The notes under the pieces were generated by a model. The model was not told the DNA's origin, made no database searches, and saw only the letters and a program-made list of their open reading frames with translations. A stretch of 64,000 bases of DNA from Rahnella bonaserana (GTDB lineage Bacteria > Pseudomonadota > Gammaproteobacteria > Enterobacterales > Enterobacteriaceae), in contig NZ_JAFMOW010000068.1 of NCBI RefSeq assembly GCF_019049675.1, positions 496,001-560,000 of the forward strand, written 5' to 3'. Every line of letters begins with the position of its first letter. Within the stretch, counting starts at the first letter, position 1. The position numbers were made by a program, and so were the translations under genes. This document shows positions 36,683 through 45,597 of this stretch, piece after piece.

Positions 36683-37645
36683 ATGCGCCTTAGTACCAAT
36701 ATAATTTACCAACAAAACATGGATGCGGTGCTGGATGGGCAGAACCGTTTCCAGGCGACCGGTTTACAGTTGTCTACCGGCTCCAAAGTCAGTAAGCCTT
36801 CTGACGATCCGCTGGCGGCTTCACAGGCCGTGCTGGTGCGTCAGGCGCAGTCTGAAAACAGCCAGTTTTCTATTGCGCGTACCTTTGCTAACCAGAGCAT
36901 GAGTCAGGAAGAATCGATTCTGTCGAGCGTGACGTCCACCATTCAGGATGCGCAGACGCTGATCGTGCAGGCCGGTGATGGCTCGCTCAGTGATGACGAC
37001 CGTTCTTCTCTGGCCACCAAGCTGGAAAGTCTGAAATCGCAGTTAGTGAATATGGCAAACAGCACCGACGGTAACGGGCGCTACATCTTTGCCGGTTATA
37101 AAAGTGATACCGCGCCTTACACGCAGGATCCGACCACCGGTGCGGTGACCTATTCCGGCGGAGACACGGCGATCACCCAGCAGGTTGACGCCAGCCGTAC
37201 CATGACTATCAACCATAACGGTAATCAGATTTTCAACGCCTTAACCGGTGATGCGAAGAAAGAGCCTGATGGTTCTGCCAGCGAATCGGACATCTTCAAG
37301 ACCATTGACGGCGCGCTGACTGCACTGAAAACGCCTTCAGCGGATTACACGTCGGATACCGAATATTCCGACGCTATTGATAAAGCTAACCGTGGCCTGA
37401 GCAACTCACTCAACAACGTGTTGTCCGTGCGCTCTGAGCTCGGTACGCAAATGAGTGAGCTCGACAGCCTTGATACGCTGGGCGATAACCGCGACGTGAC
37501 GAACTCCACCAAGCTCAGCAATCTGGTCGATACCGAATGGACTTCAGCGATTTCCACCTACACGCTGCAACAGGTGGCACTTCAGGCGTCGTACAAGACC
37601 TACAGCTCCATGCAAGGCATGTCGCTGTTCCAGATGAACTCGTAA
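36683..37645 (+). CDS. flgL: Hook-filament junction protein FlgL (HAP3)
   Basis: 320 residues, flagellin-like at both ends: MRLSTNIIYQQNMDAVLDGQ and LSTGSKVSKPSDDPLAASQA at the N-terminus. It forms the second junction ring to which FliC adds. It is the last flg gene; no rne gene follows it inside the window, unlike E. coli. Confidence 0.95.
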   Translation: MRLSTNIIYQQNMDAVLDGQNRFQATGLQLSTGSKVSKPSDDPLAASQAVLVRQAQSENSQFSIARTFANQSMSQEESILSSVTSTIQDAQTLIVQAGDGSLSDDDRSSLATKLESLKSQLVNMANSTDGNGRYIFAGYKSDTAPYTQDPTTGAVTYSGGDTAITQQVDASRTMTINHNGNQIFNALTGDAKKEPDGSASESDIFKTIDGALTALKTPSADYTSDTEYSDAIDKANRGLSNSLNNVLSVRSELGTQMSELDSLDTLGDNRDVTNSTKLSNLVDTEWTSAISTYTLQQVALQASYKTYSSMQGMSLFQMNS

Positions 37646-37651
37646 TCCCCC

Positions 37652-37678
37652 GGCGCGCCAGCATCGCGCGCCTGTTTT
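37652..37678 (+). terminator. Probable terminator of flgKL
   Basis: GGCGCGC (37652-37658) pairs with GCGCGCC (37666-37672), followed by TGTTTT. A second hairpin, AAAATGC/GCATTTTT, at about 37709-37732 may serve as a backup. Confidence 0.6.
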
Positions 37679-37805
37679 ACCCTCTTCCTCATCTGCTGCC
37701 AGTTCGCAAAAATGCGGGCAGGCAGGCATTTTTCTGACTGTACTTAAACCGGGTACTTTCAGCTTTGTATGTCGTCTTTCTAAGGTTTGGCGACATACAC
37801 TTTTT

Positions 37806-38060
37806 CCTCGTCCTGCTTCGAATTGTCTCTGTGTTGGCTGCGTCTGCTCGCCCGAATCACTGACTTATTGTCAGCTCATCGGGACTTACAGACTTACCGC
37901 CTTGATACAATCCGAAACAGTTAGAGGAATCTTTACTCGTCCTGCTTCGAATTGTCTCTGCGTTGGCTGCGTCTGCTCGCCCGAATCACTGACTTATTGT
38001 CAGCTCATCGGGACTTACAGACTTGCCGCTTTGATCCGGCACGAACTATTTAGGGGAAGA
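37806..38060 (-). repeat. Two ERIC elements in tandem
   Basis: Two nearly identical copies, starting at about 37807 and 37936 (129-bp period), each with CTCGTCCTGCTTCGAATTGT, then GCTCGCCCGAATCACTGACT and GTCAGCTCATCGGGACTTAC. The core has TTATTGTCAGCTCAT where the narG copy has TTGTGTCAGCTCAT. They occupy nearly the whole flgL-yohK gap. Confidence 0.85.
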
Positions 38061-38072
38061 TGAGTACGTTTT

Positions 38073-38768
38073 TTAATGACCGAAAAGGGCGAGAAGGACG
38101 GGGAACAGGAACGGGGCGAGGAGGGAGGTAATGATCCCGCAGATGACCAGCGCCAGGGAGCTGAATGCGCCTTCCTGATAATCCATTTCTGCGCAGCGGG
38201 CGGTGCCGAGGGCGTGTGAGGCGGTGCCCATCGCCAGTCCGCGTGAAGCTTTGGTGGTGATTTTTAATATATTCAGGATCGTGTGACCAAATACTGCGCC
38301 AAGGATGCCGACGAAAATCACGCAGACCGCGCTGATGGCCGGAATGCCGTTAATCGACTGGGCGGTCGCCATGGCAATGGGTGTGGTAACGGATTTCGGC
38401 AGGACCGAGGCGGCAATCTGCGGCGTTGCCCCCATCCATAATGCAATGGCGGTGCCGGTGGTCATCGCCACCATGCTGCCGATAAAGCAGATGCTGATAA
38501 TGGATTTCCAGCGGGCGCGGATCTGATGCAGTTGCTCGTAAAGCGGAAACGCCAGAGCCACGACGGCCGGTTGCAGCAAATCATTGAGAATTTTACTGCC
38601 GGCGAAATAACGGGCGTAAGGAATATTGGTCACCAGCAGCAACGGGATAATCACCACCATCGACATCAGTAACGGATTCAGCAGCGGCATTTTGAGTTTG
38701 ATGGCCAGTTTGCGGGTGGCGAAAAAGACCAGCAGGGTCAGCGGCAGCGACCACAAAATATCAATCAT
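38073..38768 (-). CDS. yohK: YohK, LrgB/CidB-family membrane protein
   Basis: 231 residues with about seven membrane helices. [29 protein letters not shown] and [20 protein letters not shown] are the conserved LrgB blocks, nearly identical to E. coli YohK. The family is linked to murein hydrolase export control in Gram-positives; in enteric bacteria a role in uracil or pyruvate transport or lysis is debated. It overlaps yohJ by 8 nt. Confidence 0.93.
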   Translation of the reverse strand: MIDILWSLPLTLLVFFATRKLAIKLKMPLLNPLLMSMVVIIPLLLVTNIPYARYFAGSKILNDLLQPAVVALAFPLYEQLHQIRARWKSIISICFIGSMVAMTTGTAIALWMGATPQIAASVLPKSVTTPIAMATAQSINGIPAISAVCVIFVGILGAVFGHTILNILKITTKASRGLAMGTASHALGTARCAEMDYQEGAFSSLALVICGIITSLLAPFLFPVLLALFGH

Positions 38769-39165
38769 TTTCTTTCTCCGCTTTGTCTGTCACCACGCCG
38801 CGTTCACCGTGGATATAGTGGGAACAATACGCGACAACCAGTAACACGATAATCGTACTGACCAGACAGGACACCACCAGCGGGCCGAACTGCGTGCGCA
38901 GCTGCTCGTAATAGTTCATCACCCCGACGCCGATAGGCACAAACAGCAGCGCCATATAGCGGATCAGCACGTTGCAGCCGGGTTTAACCCATTTAAACGG
39001 CAGAATTTGTGTGGAAAGCAGGGCGAATAAGATCAGCATTCCGATAATGCTGCCCGGAATAGTCAGCGGCAGTAGAGATGAAATGGCATTCCCGGCGAAT
39101 AAACACAGATAAATCAGAATAAATGCCCGGATATATTGGAATGCCAGAGAAGTTGCATTGCTCAT
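38761..39165 (-). CDS. yohJ: YohJ, LrgA/CidA-family holin-like protein
   Basis: 134 residues with four hydrophobic segments. [20 protein letters not shown] and [20 protein letters not shown] are LrgA/CidA signatures. It forms small membrane oligomers and works with YohK. First gene of yohJK; the coupled overlap supports equal synthesis. The hydrophilic C-terminal tail ([12 protein letters not shown]) is cytoplasmic. Confidence 0.93.
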   Translation of the reverse strand: MSNATSLAFQYIRAFILIYLCLFAGNAISSLLPLTIPGSIIGMLILFALLSTQILPFKWVKPGCNVLIRYMALLFVPIGVGVMNYYEQLRTQFGPLVVSCLVSTIIVLLVVAYCSHYIHGERGVVTDKAEKEND

Positions 39166-39536
39166 GGTGTTTCACCCAGTTGAATGATGCATTCATCATA
39201 CAATTAAGATGTGATCTGCGCCACATAACTCAGTATGAAATTTAGGAATGAAGTGTATGCCAAAAACGCAGGATTTGGCTGCTGAAATCACTCAGGTCCC
39301 CCGTATAATCAGCCGCTGATGGCAGCCGTACCGGCGTCTGTACTTTGCCCTGTCGCCTCGCCCTTTGTACAGTAACAATGCCCCGCCAGAGCCCGTCCTG
39401 CGGCTTTAATAACCAATCAGATAACGTTATTCAAAATTCGCATAACGATAGTATTTATCAGACTTTCTGGGAAGTTGAAGAAACTTTACACTCAACAAAA
39501 CTTTAGCAATTTCGCTACTTTGGAGAGTCTGACCTG
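39166..39536. other. Divergent intergenic region yohJ - peptide transporter
   Basis: 371 nt. Apart from an imperfect dyad around 39380-39410 (AGAGCCCGTCCTGCGGCT) and AT-rich sequence before the transporter, I see no gene, and no operator I can name. Confidence 0.4.
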
Positions 39537-41105
39537 ATGAAAGCTTTATTACCGTCCGTCCTGTTTACGGCTATTGCGGCTACTTTCGCGGTTCAGGCCG
39601 CCACACCGCCGGACACGCTGGTCATTGCCCAGTCCATTGATGACACCTCCAGCTTTGACCCGGCGCAGGGCTTTGAGCTGACCACGGTTCAGGCTTTCAA
39701 CAATATTTATCAGCGTCTGGTCCAGTCCGATCCTAATAATCCGATTGATTTAAAACCGACGCTGGCAAGCTCCTGGGAAGCGGGCAAAGATAACCGCAGC
39801 CTGACGTTTACGCTGTCGCCAAAAGCGACCTTTGCCAGCGGTAATCCGCTGACTGCCGACGACGTGATTTTCTCGCTGTCGCGCGTGGTGAAACTCAATC
39901 TCGAGCCTTCTTTCATTCTGACCCAGCTCGGCTGGACCGATAAAAACGTCGATACCTTCCTGACGAAAATCGACGATCAGCATGTGAAAGTCAGCTGGAC
40001 CGCCGATGTCAGCCCGTCCTTCGTGCTGAGCCTGCTGTCAGCGCCGGTTTCCTCGATTGTTGACAGCAAACTGGTGAAAACTAATGCGACGGCCGACGAC
40101 CTTGGTCATCAGTGGCTGAGCAACCATTCTGCCGGTTCCGGTCCGTATCAGATCCGTAACTACATTCCGCATGAAGTGGTGATCCTCTCCGCTAACCCGA
40201 CGTCTCCTGAAGGCGCGCCGAAGCTGAAAACCATTCTGATTAAAAACGTACCGGATCCGGCTGCGCGCCGTCTGCTGATTGAGCAGGGCGATGCGGATAT
40301 GGCGCGTAATCTGGGTTCAGACCAGATGGCGGCGCTTGAAGGCAAAAAAGGTGTCAAACCGCTGGCCGTGCCATACGCCTCGTTGTATTTCATGCAGTTC
40401 AACGCCAAAGCCTCTCCGGCGCTCGGGAATCCGGCGTTCTGGGAAGCGGCGCGTTATCTCTTCGATTACAACCACATCGCGCATGACCTGATGAAAAACC
40501 AGTTCCAGGTGCATCAGGCCTTCCTGCCGGAAGGTTATCTGGGCGCGCTGAACGACACGCCATATACCTATGATCCGGGCAAAGCGAAAGCGATTCTGGC
40601 GAAAGCCGGCCTGACCAACGTCAGCTTCACGCTCTCTACCGCCAACCAGCCGCCGTATCTGGACATTGCTCAGGCGTTGCAGGCCAGCTTTGCGCAGGGC
40701 GGTGTGACGGTAAAACTGGATCCGGGTTTAAGCTCGCAAATTTCCACCAAAGTGAAATCGCACGATTACGACGCCTATATGTCTTCGTGGGGCCCGGACT
40801 ATTTTGACCCGAACACCAATGCTTCCGCGTTTGCTTTCAACCCGGAAGATGGCAGCAAAACGCTGGCATGGCGCGCCAACTGGTCGATTCCTGCGCTCAA
40901 TAAACTGACGCTGGCGGCGATTGCCGAGCCGGATCAGTCTAAACGCGTGGCAGATTATCGTCAGCTGCAGCTGGAAGTGCAGAAAAACTCACCGTTTGTC
41001 ATCGGGTTACAGGCCAAAAGCCTGATTGCCGTGCGTGACAACATCAAGGGCTATGTGCAGGGCATCAACCCTGACATGGTCTTCTACAGCAAGGTCACCA
41101 AGTAA
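39537..41105 (+). CDS. ABC transporter substrate-binding protein (family 5)
   Basis: 522 residues with a Sec signal peptide (to about VQAA, residue 22) and an SBP_bac_5 fold: PDTLVIAQSIDDTSSFDPAQ, then LADDVIFSLSR-type TADDVIFSLSRV and YDPGKAKAILAKAGL. It belongs to the dipeptide/oligopeptide/nickel class, which uses DppBC-like permeases. The substrate cannot be read from the sequence. First gene of a five-gene importer; the last base of its stop is the first base of the next start. Confidence 0.88.
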   Translation: MKALLPSVLFTAIAATFAVQAATPPDTLVIAQSIDDTSSFDPAQGFELTTVQAFNNIYQRLVQSDPNNPIDLKPTLASSWEAGKDNRSLTFTLSPKATFASGNPLTADDVIFSLSRVVKLNLEPSFILTQLGWTDKNVDTFLTKIDDQHVKVSWTADVSPSFVLSLLSAPVSSIVDSKLVKTNATADDLGHQWLSNHSAGSGPYQIRNYIPHEVVILSANPTSPEGAPKLKTILIKNVPDPAARRLLIEQGDADMARNLGSDQMAALEGKKGVKPLAVPYASLYFMQFNAKASPALGNPAFWEAARYLFDYNHIAHDLMKNQFQVHQAFLPEGYLGALNDTPYTYDPGKAKAILAKAGLTNVSFTLSTANQPPYLDIAQALQASFAQGGVTVKLDPGLSSQISTKVKSHDYDAYMSSWGPDYFDPNTNASAFAFNPEDGSKTLAWRANWSIPALNKLTLAAIAEPDQSKRVADYRQLQLEVQKNSPFVIGLQAKSLIAVRDNIKGYVQGINPDMVFYSKVTK

Positions 41106-42157
41106 TGACAGACAGTTCAACACCCGCCGGATTCGTCCGGCAGGGTTGGCGCTGGTCAGGCCGTCTGCTGACCGGCGTGATTTCGCTGGCGCTGACGTTG
41201 CTCGGCCTGCTGGCGTTCACCTTTACACTTTCCCATCTGGCACCGATTGACCCGACACTTCAGGTGGCGGGCGATCACGCCAGTGAAGCCACCTATGCGC
41301 AGGTGCGTCGTGATTTAGGTCTCAACCAGTCGGTGCCGGTACAGTTCGCCCGTTATCTGGATCACCTGGCGCACGGTGATATGGGGATTTCCCGCATCAC
41401 CGCGCAGCCTGTTGCCAGCGATTTAATGCGGACATTCCCGGCGACCGTCGAACTGGCCACCTGTGCCATTTTGCTTGGCGGATCGCTCGGCATTTTGCTG
41501 GCGCTGCTGGCGGTCTGGAAACCGGGCAGCTGGCTGGATAACGTCGCCAGAATGGTGTCGCTGCTCGGGTATTCCGTGCCGATATTCTGGCTGAGCCTGC
41601 TCGGTCTTTTGCTGTTTTACGCCGTGCTGCACTGGGCGGGCGGTCCGGGACGACTGGACGACTTGTATATGTACACCATGACGCCGCGCACCGGTTTTGT
41701 GCTGATTGATACCTGGCTTTCCGGTGACCGCGAGATGTTCTACAACGCCATCAGCCATTTGTGGCTGCCGGTGACCGTGCTGGCGATGTTGTCGATGGCG
41801 GGCATTACCCGCCTGCTGCGCGCCTCCATGCTCGGTGAAATGAACAAAGAATACGTGATTCTGGCGCGTTCCAAAGGCGCGGGCAGGGCGCGGGTTTTAC
41901 TCTGCCACGTCTTCCCGAATGTGCTTGGAACGCTGATCACCGTGCTTTCGCTTTCTTACGCCAGCCTGCTCGAAGGCGCAGTACTGACCGAAACCGTATT
42001 CGCCTGGCCGGGCGTCGGACGTTATCTGACTACCGCGCTGTTCGCGGCAGATACGCCAGCTATCCTTGGCGCGACGCTGCTGATTGGTACCTGTTTCGTG
42101 CTGCTGAACGCACTGGCTGACGCCCTTACTTATTTGCTCGATCCGCGGACCCGGTAG
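41105..42157 (+). CDS. ABC transporter permease, DppB type
   Basis: 350 residues with six predicted membrane segments. The long periplasmic loop after helix 1 and the cytoplasmic EAA-like loop near the end (ARSKGAGRARVLLCHVFPNV) fit the DppB/OppB class. It shares a base with the preceding gene's stop. A stretch of hydrophilic residues (GGPGRLDDLYMYTMTPRTGF) forms a periplasmic loop. Confidence 0.88.
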   Translation: MTDSSTPAGFVRQGWRWSGRLLTGVISLALTLLGLLAFTFTLSHLAPIDPTLQVAGDHASEATYAQVRRDLGLNQSVPVQFARYLDHLAHGDMGISRITAQPVASDLMRTFPATVELATCAILLGGSLGILLALLAVWKPGSWLDNVARMVSLLGYSVPIFWLSLLGLLLFYAVLHWAGGPGRLDDLYMYTMTPRTGFVLIDTWLSGDREMFYNAISHLWLPVTVLAMLSMAGITRLLRASMLGEMNKEYVILARSKGAGRARVLLCHVFPNVLGTLITVLSLSYASLLEGAVLTETVFAWPGVGRYLTTALFAADTPAILGATLLIGTCFVLLNALADALTYLLDPRTR

Positions 42158-42166
42158 TTTTTGCTT

Positions 42167-43042
42167 ATGACACAACAAATGATCCCTGAACAACCTGCGC
42201 AGGTCGAAATCGAGACTCACGTCTGGAAGCCTGCGCGTCGTATTACCACGCTGAGCGTCGGTCTGGTGCTGGTCGCCATTCTGGTGCTGACCGCGCTGCT
42301 CGCCCCTTTACTGGCACCTTTTGATCCGAACATTCAGCATATCGAACTGCGCTTACTGCCGCCTTCACATACGCACTGGCTGGGCACCGACGGTTTTGGC
42401 CGCGACCTGCTGTCCCGTGTGATTTACGGCGCGCGTCCGACGCTGCTGCTGGTGTCACTGATTCTGGTACTGACCATTCCGGTCGGCCTGCTGATCGGCA
42501 TCAGCGCCGGTTATATCGGTGGCTGGTTCGAGCGCATTCTGATGCGTCTGACCGACATCGTGATGTCATTGCCCAGTCTGGTGATGGCGCTGGCGCTGGT
42601 GGCTATTCTCGGTCCCGGCCTGATGAACGGGGCGCTGGCGCTGGCCTTTACCAGCTGGCCACCGTTTGCACGTCAGGCAAGAGCGGAAACCCTGGCACTG
42701 CGCCGCAGTGATTATCTGGCCGCCGCGCGTATGCAGGGCATCGGCGGATTGCGCCTGATGTTCGGCCACATTCTTCCACTGTGTTTGCCAAGCGCGGTGG
42801 TTCGCGCGGCGCTTAGCCTCGGCGGCATTATTCTGGCATCCGCCGGTCTGGGCTTTCTCGGCATGGGTATTCAGCCGCCGACCGCGGAATGGGGCTCGAT
42901 GGTTGCCGAAGGCAGTAAAGTCATTTTCGACCAGTGGTGGGTCGCCGCTGCACCGGGCGGGGCGATTCTGTTTGCCAGTCTGGCTTTCAACCTGCTGGGC
43001 GATGGCCTGCGTGACAAAATGGATCCACGACATGGCAACTGA
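42167..43042 (+). CDS. ABC transporter permease, DppC type
   Basis: 291 residues. The N-terminal helix precedes the DppC-type motif LLPPSHTHWLGTDGFGRDLL; the EAA loop is AARMQGIGGLRLMFGHILPL. It pairs with the DppB-like subunit to form the translocation pore. A TTG at 42161 is an alternative start; the ATG at 42167 is chosen by codon preference, as neither has a strong ribosome-binding site. It overlaps the next gene by 11 nt. Confidence 0.87.
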   Translation: MTQQMIPEQPAQVEIETHVWKPARRITTLSVGLVLVAILVLTALLAPLLAPFDPNIQHIELRLLPPSHTHWLGTDGFGRDLLSRVIYGARPTLLLVSLILVLTIPVGLLIGISAGYIGGWFERILMRLTDIVMSLPSLVMALALVAILGPGLMNGALALAFTSWPPFARQARAETLALRRSDYLAAARMQGIGGLRLMFGHILPLCLPSAVVRAALSLGGIILASAGLGFLGMGIQPPTAEWGSMVAEGSKVIFDQWWVAAAPGGAILFASLAFNLLGDGLRDKMDPRHGN

Positions 43043-43901
43043 TTCCTTAAATACCGACAAACTTGTCGCGAAAGATCTCACCATTTACCTGCCGGGGGAA
43101 CGTCCGCTGGAACTGGTGAAATCCCTTTCACTCAGCGTCGGGCAGGAACGCGTGGCGCTGGTTGGCGAATCCGGTTCCGGTAAATCCCTGACCGCGCGCG
43201 CGCTTATGGGGCTGCTGCCGCATCCGTGTCAGCTGCGTGCTTCGCAACTGACGCTGGGCGATCACGACCTGACGACGTTAAAGGAACGCGAATGGAACAA
43301 ACTTCGCGGCAACCGTGTTTCGATGGTGATGCAGGATCCGAAACATGCGCTGAATCCGACGCAAAAAATTGGCAAGCAGGTCGAAGAACCGCTGCGATTG
43401 CATACCCGTCTCGGGCGTAAAGAGCGTCAGGAAAAAGTAGCCGACATGTTGAATGCCGTCGGTTTGCCCAATCCGGCTTTTCTGCAACAGCAATATCCGC
43501 ATCAGCTTTCCGGCGGGATGGGCCAGCGCGTGATGCTGGCGATTGCGCTGATCAACGATCCGCAGTGGCTGATTGCCGATGAACCGACGTCAGCGCTGGA
43601 TTTTGACATGCGCGAACAGGTGCTGGGCTTAATCGAGCGTCTGGTCGAACAGCGCAACATGGGACTGATCCTGATCAGCCACGACCTGCAACAGGTGGCG
43701 CACTACTGCGAGCGCGTGCTGGTAATGTACAAAGGCGAACTGCTCGATGAACTGCCTGCGGATCAGCTGGCACATGCCACGCATCCGTATACCCACACGT
43801 TATGGTCGTGCAGACCGAGCAAGTTTACCCACGGCGAACGCCTGCCGGTGCTGGATCGCGCGCTGCTGGCCTCTTTAAAACAGGAGCCGAATCATGAGTG
43901 A
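43032..43901 (+). CDS. ABC transporter ATPase 1 (DppD type)
   Basis: 289 residues from the ATG at 43032 (MATDSLNTDKLVAKDLTIYL); the longer upstream frame is permease sequence in another frame. Walker A GESGSGKSLT, signature LSGGMGQRVML, Walker B WLIADEPTSALDFD, switch His SHDLQQ. The C-terminal segment THPYTHTLWSCRP is typical of dipeptide-type ATPases. It overlaps both neighbours, so the operon is translationally coupled. Confidence 0.88.
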   Translation: MATDSLNTDKLVAKDLTIYLPGERPLELVKSLSLSVGQERVALVGESGSGKSLTARALMGLLPHPCQLRASQLTLGDHDLTTLKEREWNKLRGNRVSMVMQDPKHALNPTQKIGKQVEEPLRLHTRLGRKERQEKVADMLNAVGLPNPAFLQQQYPHQLSGGMGQRVMLAIALINDPQWLIADEPTSALDFDMREQVLGLIERLVEQRNMGLILISHDLQQVAHYCERVLVMYKGELLDELPADQLAHATHPYTHTLWSCRPSKFTHGERLPVLDRALLASLKQEPNHE

Positions 43902-44571
43902 GGCAATTGCTGAACTGCATCAGCTGAGCGTGTCCCACCGTCAGGGCGTAGAAGTCCGCACCGTGGTACATAACGTCAACCTGACGATTAATAAAGGTGA
44001 GTGCTTCGGGCTGGTGGGGCCGTCCGGTTGTGGTAAATCTTCTCTTTTGTGGGTACTGGCAGGGCTGAACGGTCACTGGGACGGCGGCCTGACGCTGCTT
44101 GATCATAAAGTAAAACCCGGCAAGCCGTTCACCGGCAGTCTGCGCCGTGACGTACAGATGGTGTTTCAGGATCCGTACGCCTCGCTGCACCCAAAACACA
44201 AGTTGCTGCGTACGCTGGCTGAACCATTAAAAATCCTCAAAGAGCAGGATATCGAACAAAAGATTGCCGAAGGATTCCGACAGGTCGGGCTGGATCCGGC
44301 GCTGATGCACCGTTATCCGCATCAGCTTTCCGGCGGCCAGCGTCAGCGCGTGGCGATCGTGCGGGCGCTGTTGCTTAAACCTAAGCTGTTGCTGCTCGAT
44401 GAACCCACATCAGCGCTCGATATGTCAGTGCAGGCAGAAATCCTTAACCTGCTCAATGACCTTAAAGCCAGCAGTGACCTGACCATGATTCTGGTGAGCC
44501 ATGATGCAGACGTGATTGACCATATGTGCGACAGAGCTGTACATATGGCAAAGGGAGTTGTTCTGAGTTAA
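43894..44571 (+). CDS. ABC transporter ATPase 2 (short DppF type)
   Basis: 225 residues. Walker A GPSGCGKSS, Q-loop FQDPYASLHP, signature LSGGQRQRVAI, Walker B LLLLDEPTSALDM and SHDADVI are intact. It is about 80-100 residues shorter than usual DppF/OppF proteins because it lacks the C-terminal oligopeptide-transporter extension. It ends cleanly with its own stop and no frameshift is seen, so the short form appears native, as in some nickel and opine-type systems. It overlaps ATPase 1 by 8 nt. Confidence 0.87.
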   Translation: MSEAIAELHQLSVSHRQGVEVRTVVHNVNLTINKGECFGLVGPSGCGKSSLLWVLAGLNGHWDGGLTLLDHKVKPGKPFTGSLRRDVQMVFQDPYASLHPKHKLLRTLAEPLKILKEQDIEQKIAEGFRQVGLDPALMHRYPHQLSGGQRQRVAIVRALLLKPKLLLLDEPTSALDMSVQAEILNLLNDLKASSDLTMILVSHDADVIDHMCDRAVHMAKGVVLS

Positions 44572-44911
44572 TTCGCTGAGGGGTCAGCCGACCCGCTCAC
44601 TGTCAAGATTCACACCCAAACTGGCCTGCTGAGGCCAGCTTGCTCAGAAAAAAATTCTCTCTGGTTTAATTTCAATAAGAATATTCTTAGTTGCTAATCT
44701 ATTGCTATCTTGTTTAAACTTTGTTTTGTCAGGATCCCGGCAGATTTTTGTCCTGAAATAATACAAACAACTGACATTATTCAGAATATTGCCCACGGTC
44801 GCTGGTTTTTTCGAAATTATTAACCTAATCTTAAAATTTATTCCCAGATCAAATTTCCAAAAGTGGCTTGATAAAATAAAGCGAGGAATTAATCAAAGTA
44901 AGGAATAATTA
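44572..44911. other. Intergenic region with hairpins at the island boundary
   Basis: Hairpins GGGTC/GACCC (44581-44594) and CTGGCCT/AGGCCAG (44621-44638) follow the transporter operon; neither has a T-run. The second includes CACCCAAACTGGCCT, shared with the 21.8-22.4 kb repeats. From about 44640 the DNA turns strongly AT-rich, marking the start of the accessory island and presumably the promoter of the regulator at 44912. Confidence 0.55.
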
Positions 44912-45565
44912 ATGGCGTGGAAAAGAAGAGAGAAAGTGGCAATTATGGAGCCACTTTCTATGGTCAGCGATGTAATGTCGCAGATCCTGAGGGAAGAGGG
45001 TGACATTATTATTGAAGGGGCACTTTCTAATTTCTTATCCCTCAAGTCTTTGCTGGAATTACGAAAATTAGATGTGGTTTTCAGTGAGGTTTATGATGCC
45101 AATACGTCTATTATTGAAGGCCTGGATTGCTTAAGAAAACTTAAAGCGCAATTCCCCGCCATTGATATGATTATTCATACTGAAATTGAAATTCCTGCTT
45201 TGCTGATTCAAAGTAATGCAGATGCTATCTATATGAAACAATTAGGTGTTGAAGGCTGCCGCGCTTCTGCAGCGCAAATCCTTAACGCAACGAGTATGGT
45301 GAGCGTACTCTTTTACGAAGACAGAAAACTTCGTTACGATTTCGAAATGCTGAGTGACTATGAATGGGAAGTGCTGATTATGTTCAGCCAGCAAATGAGC
45401 ATTACTGAAATTGCGACGAAAATGAAAACCCAATATCGACGCATCAGTCGGGTGAAGCACATCATTATGCATAAACTGAAAGTGAGTAATAATGTGGCAT
45501 TCAGTCAGTTCATGGCACTTGCCGGAAGCAAATTTGGCGACTATCCGCCGGTTTCTTTAAAATAA
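44912..45565 (+). CDS. RcsB-like LuxR-family regulator with a degenerate receiver
   Basis: 217 residues. The N-terminal 130 residues align with a CheY-like receiver of the RcsB type, but the phospho-acceptor Asp is Glu (E59 in DVVFSEVYD, against ITDLSMP in RcsB) and the N-terminal acidic pair is reduced to MEP; the conserved Lys is kept (K109, IYMKQ). The C-terminal HTH (about 147-205, LSDYEWEVL to KLKVSNNVAFSQF) is LuxR-type and closest to RcsB. No sensor kinase is adjacent. It is followed 32 nt later by the EAL gene and then fimbrial genes, which are likely targets (inference). Confidence 0.82.
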   Translation: MAWKRREKVAIMEPLSMVSDVMSQILREEGDIIIEGALSNFLSLKSLLELRKLDVVFSEVYDANTSIIEGLDCLRKLKAQFPAIDMIIHTEIEIPALLIQSNADAIYMKQLGVEGCRASAAQILNATSMVSVLFYEDRKLRYDFEMLSDYEWEVLIMFSQQMSITEIATKMKTQYRRISRVKHIIMHKLKVSNNVAFSQFMALAGSKFGDYPPVSLK

Positions 45566-45597
45566 TATTGCATCAACACTTTCATTTCAGGCACACC

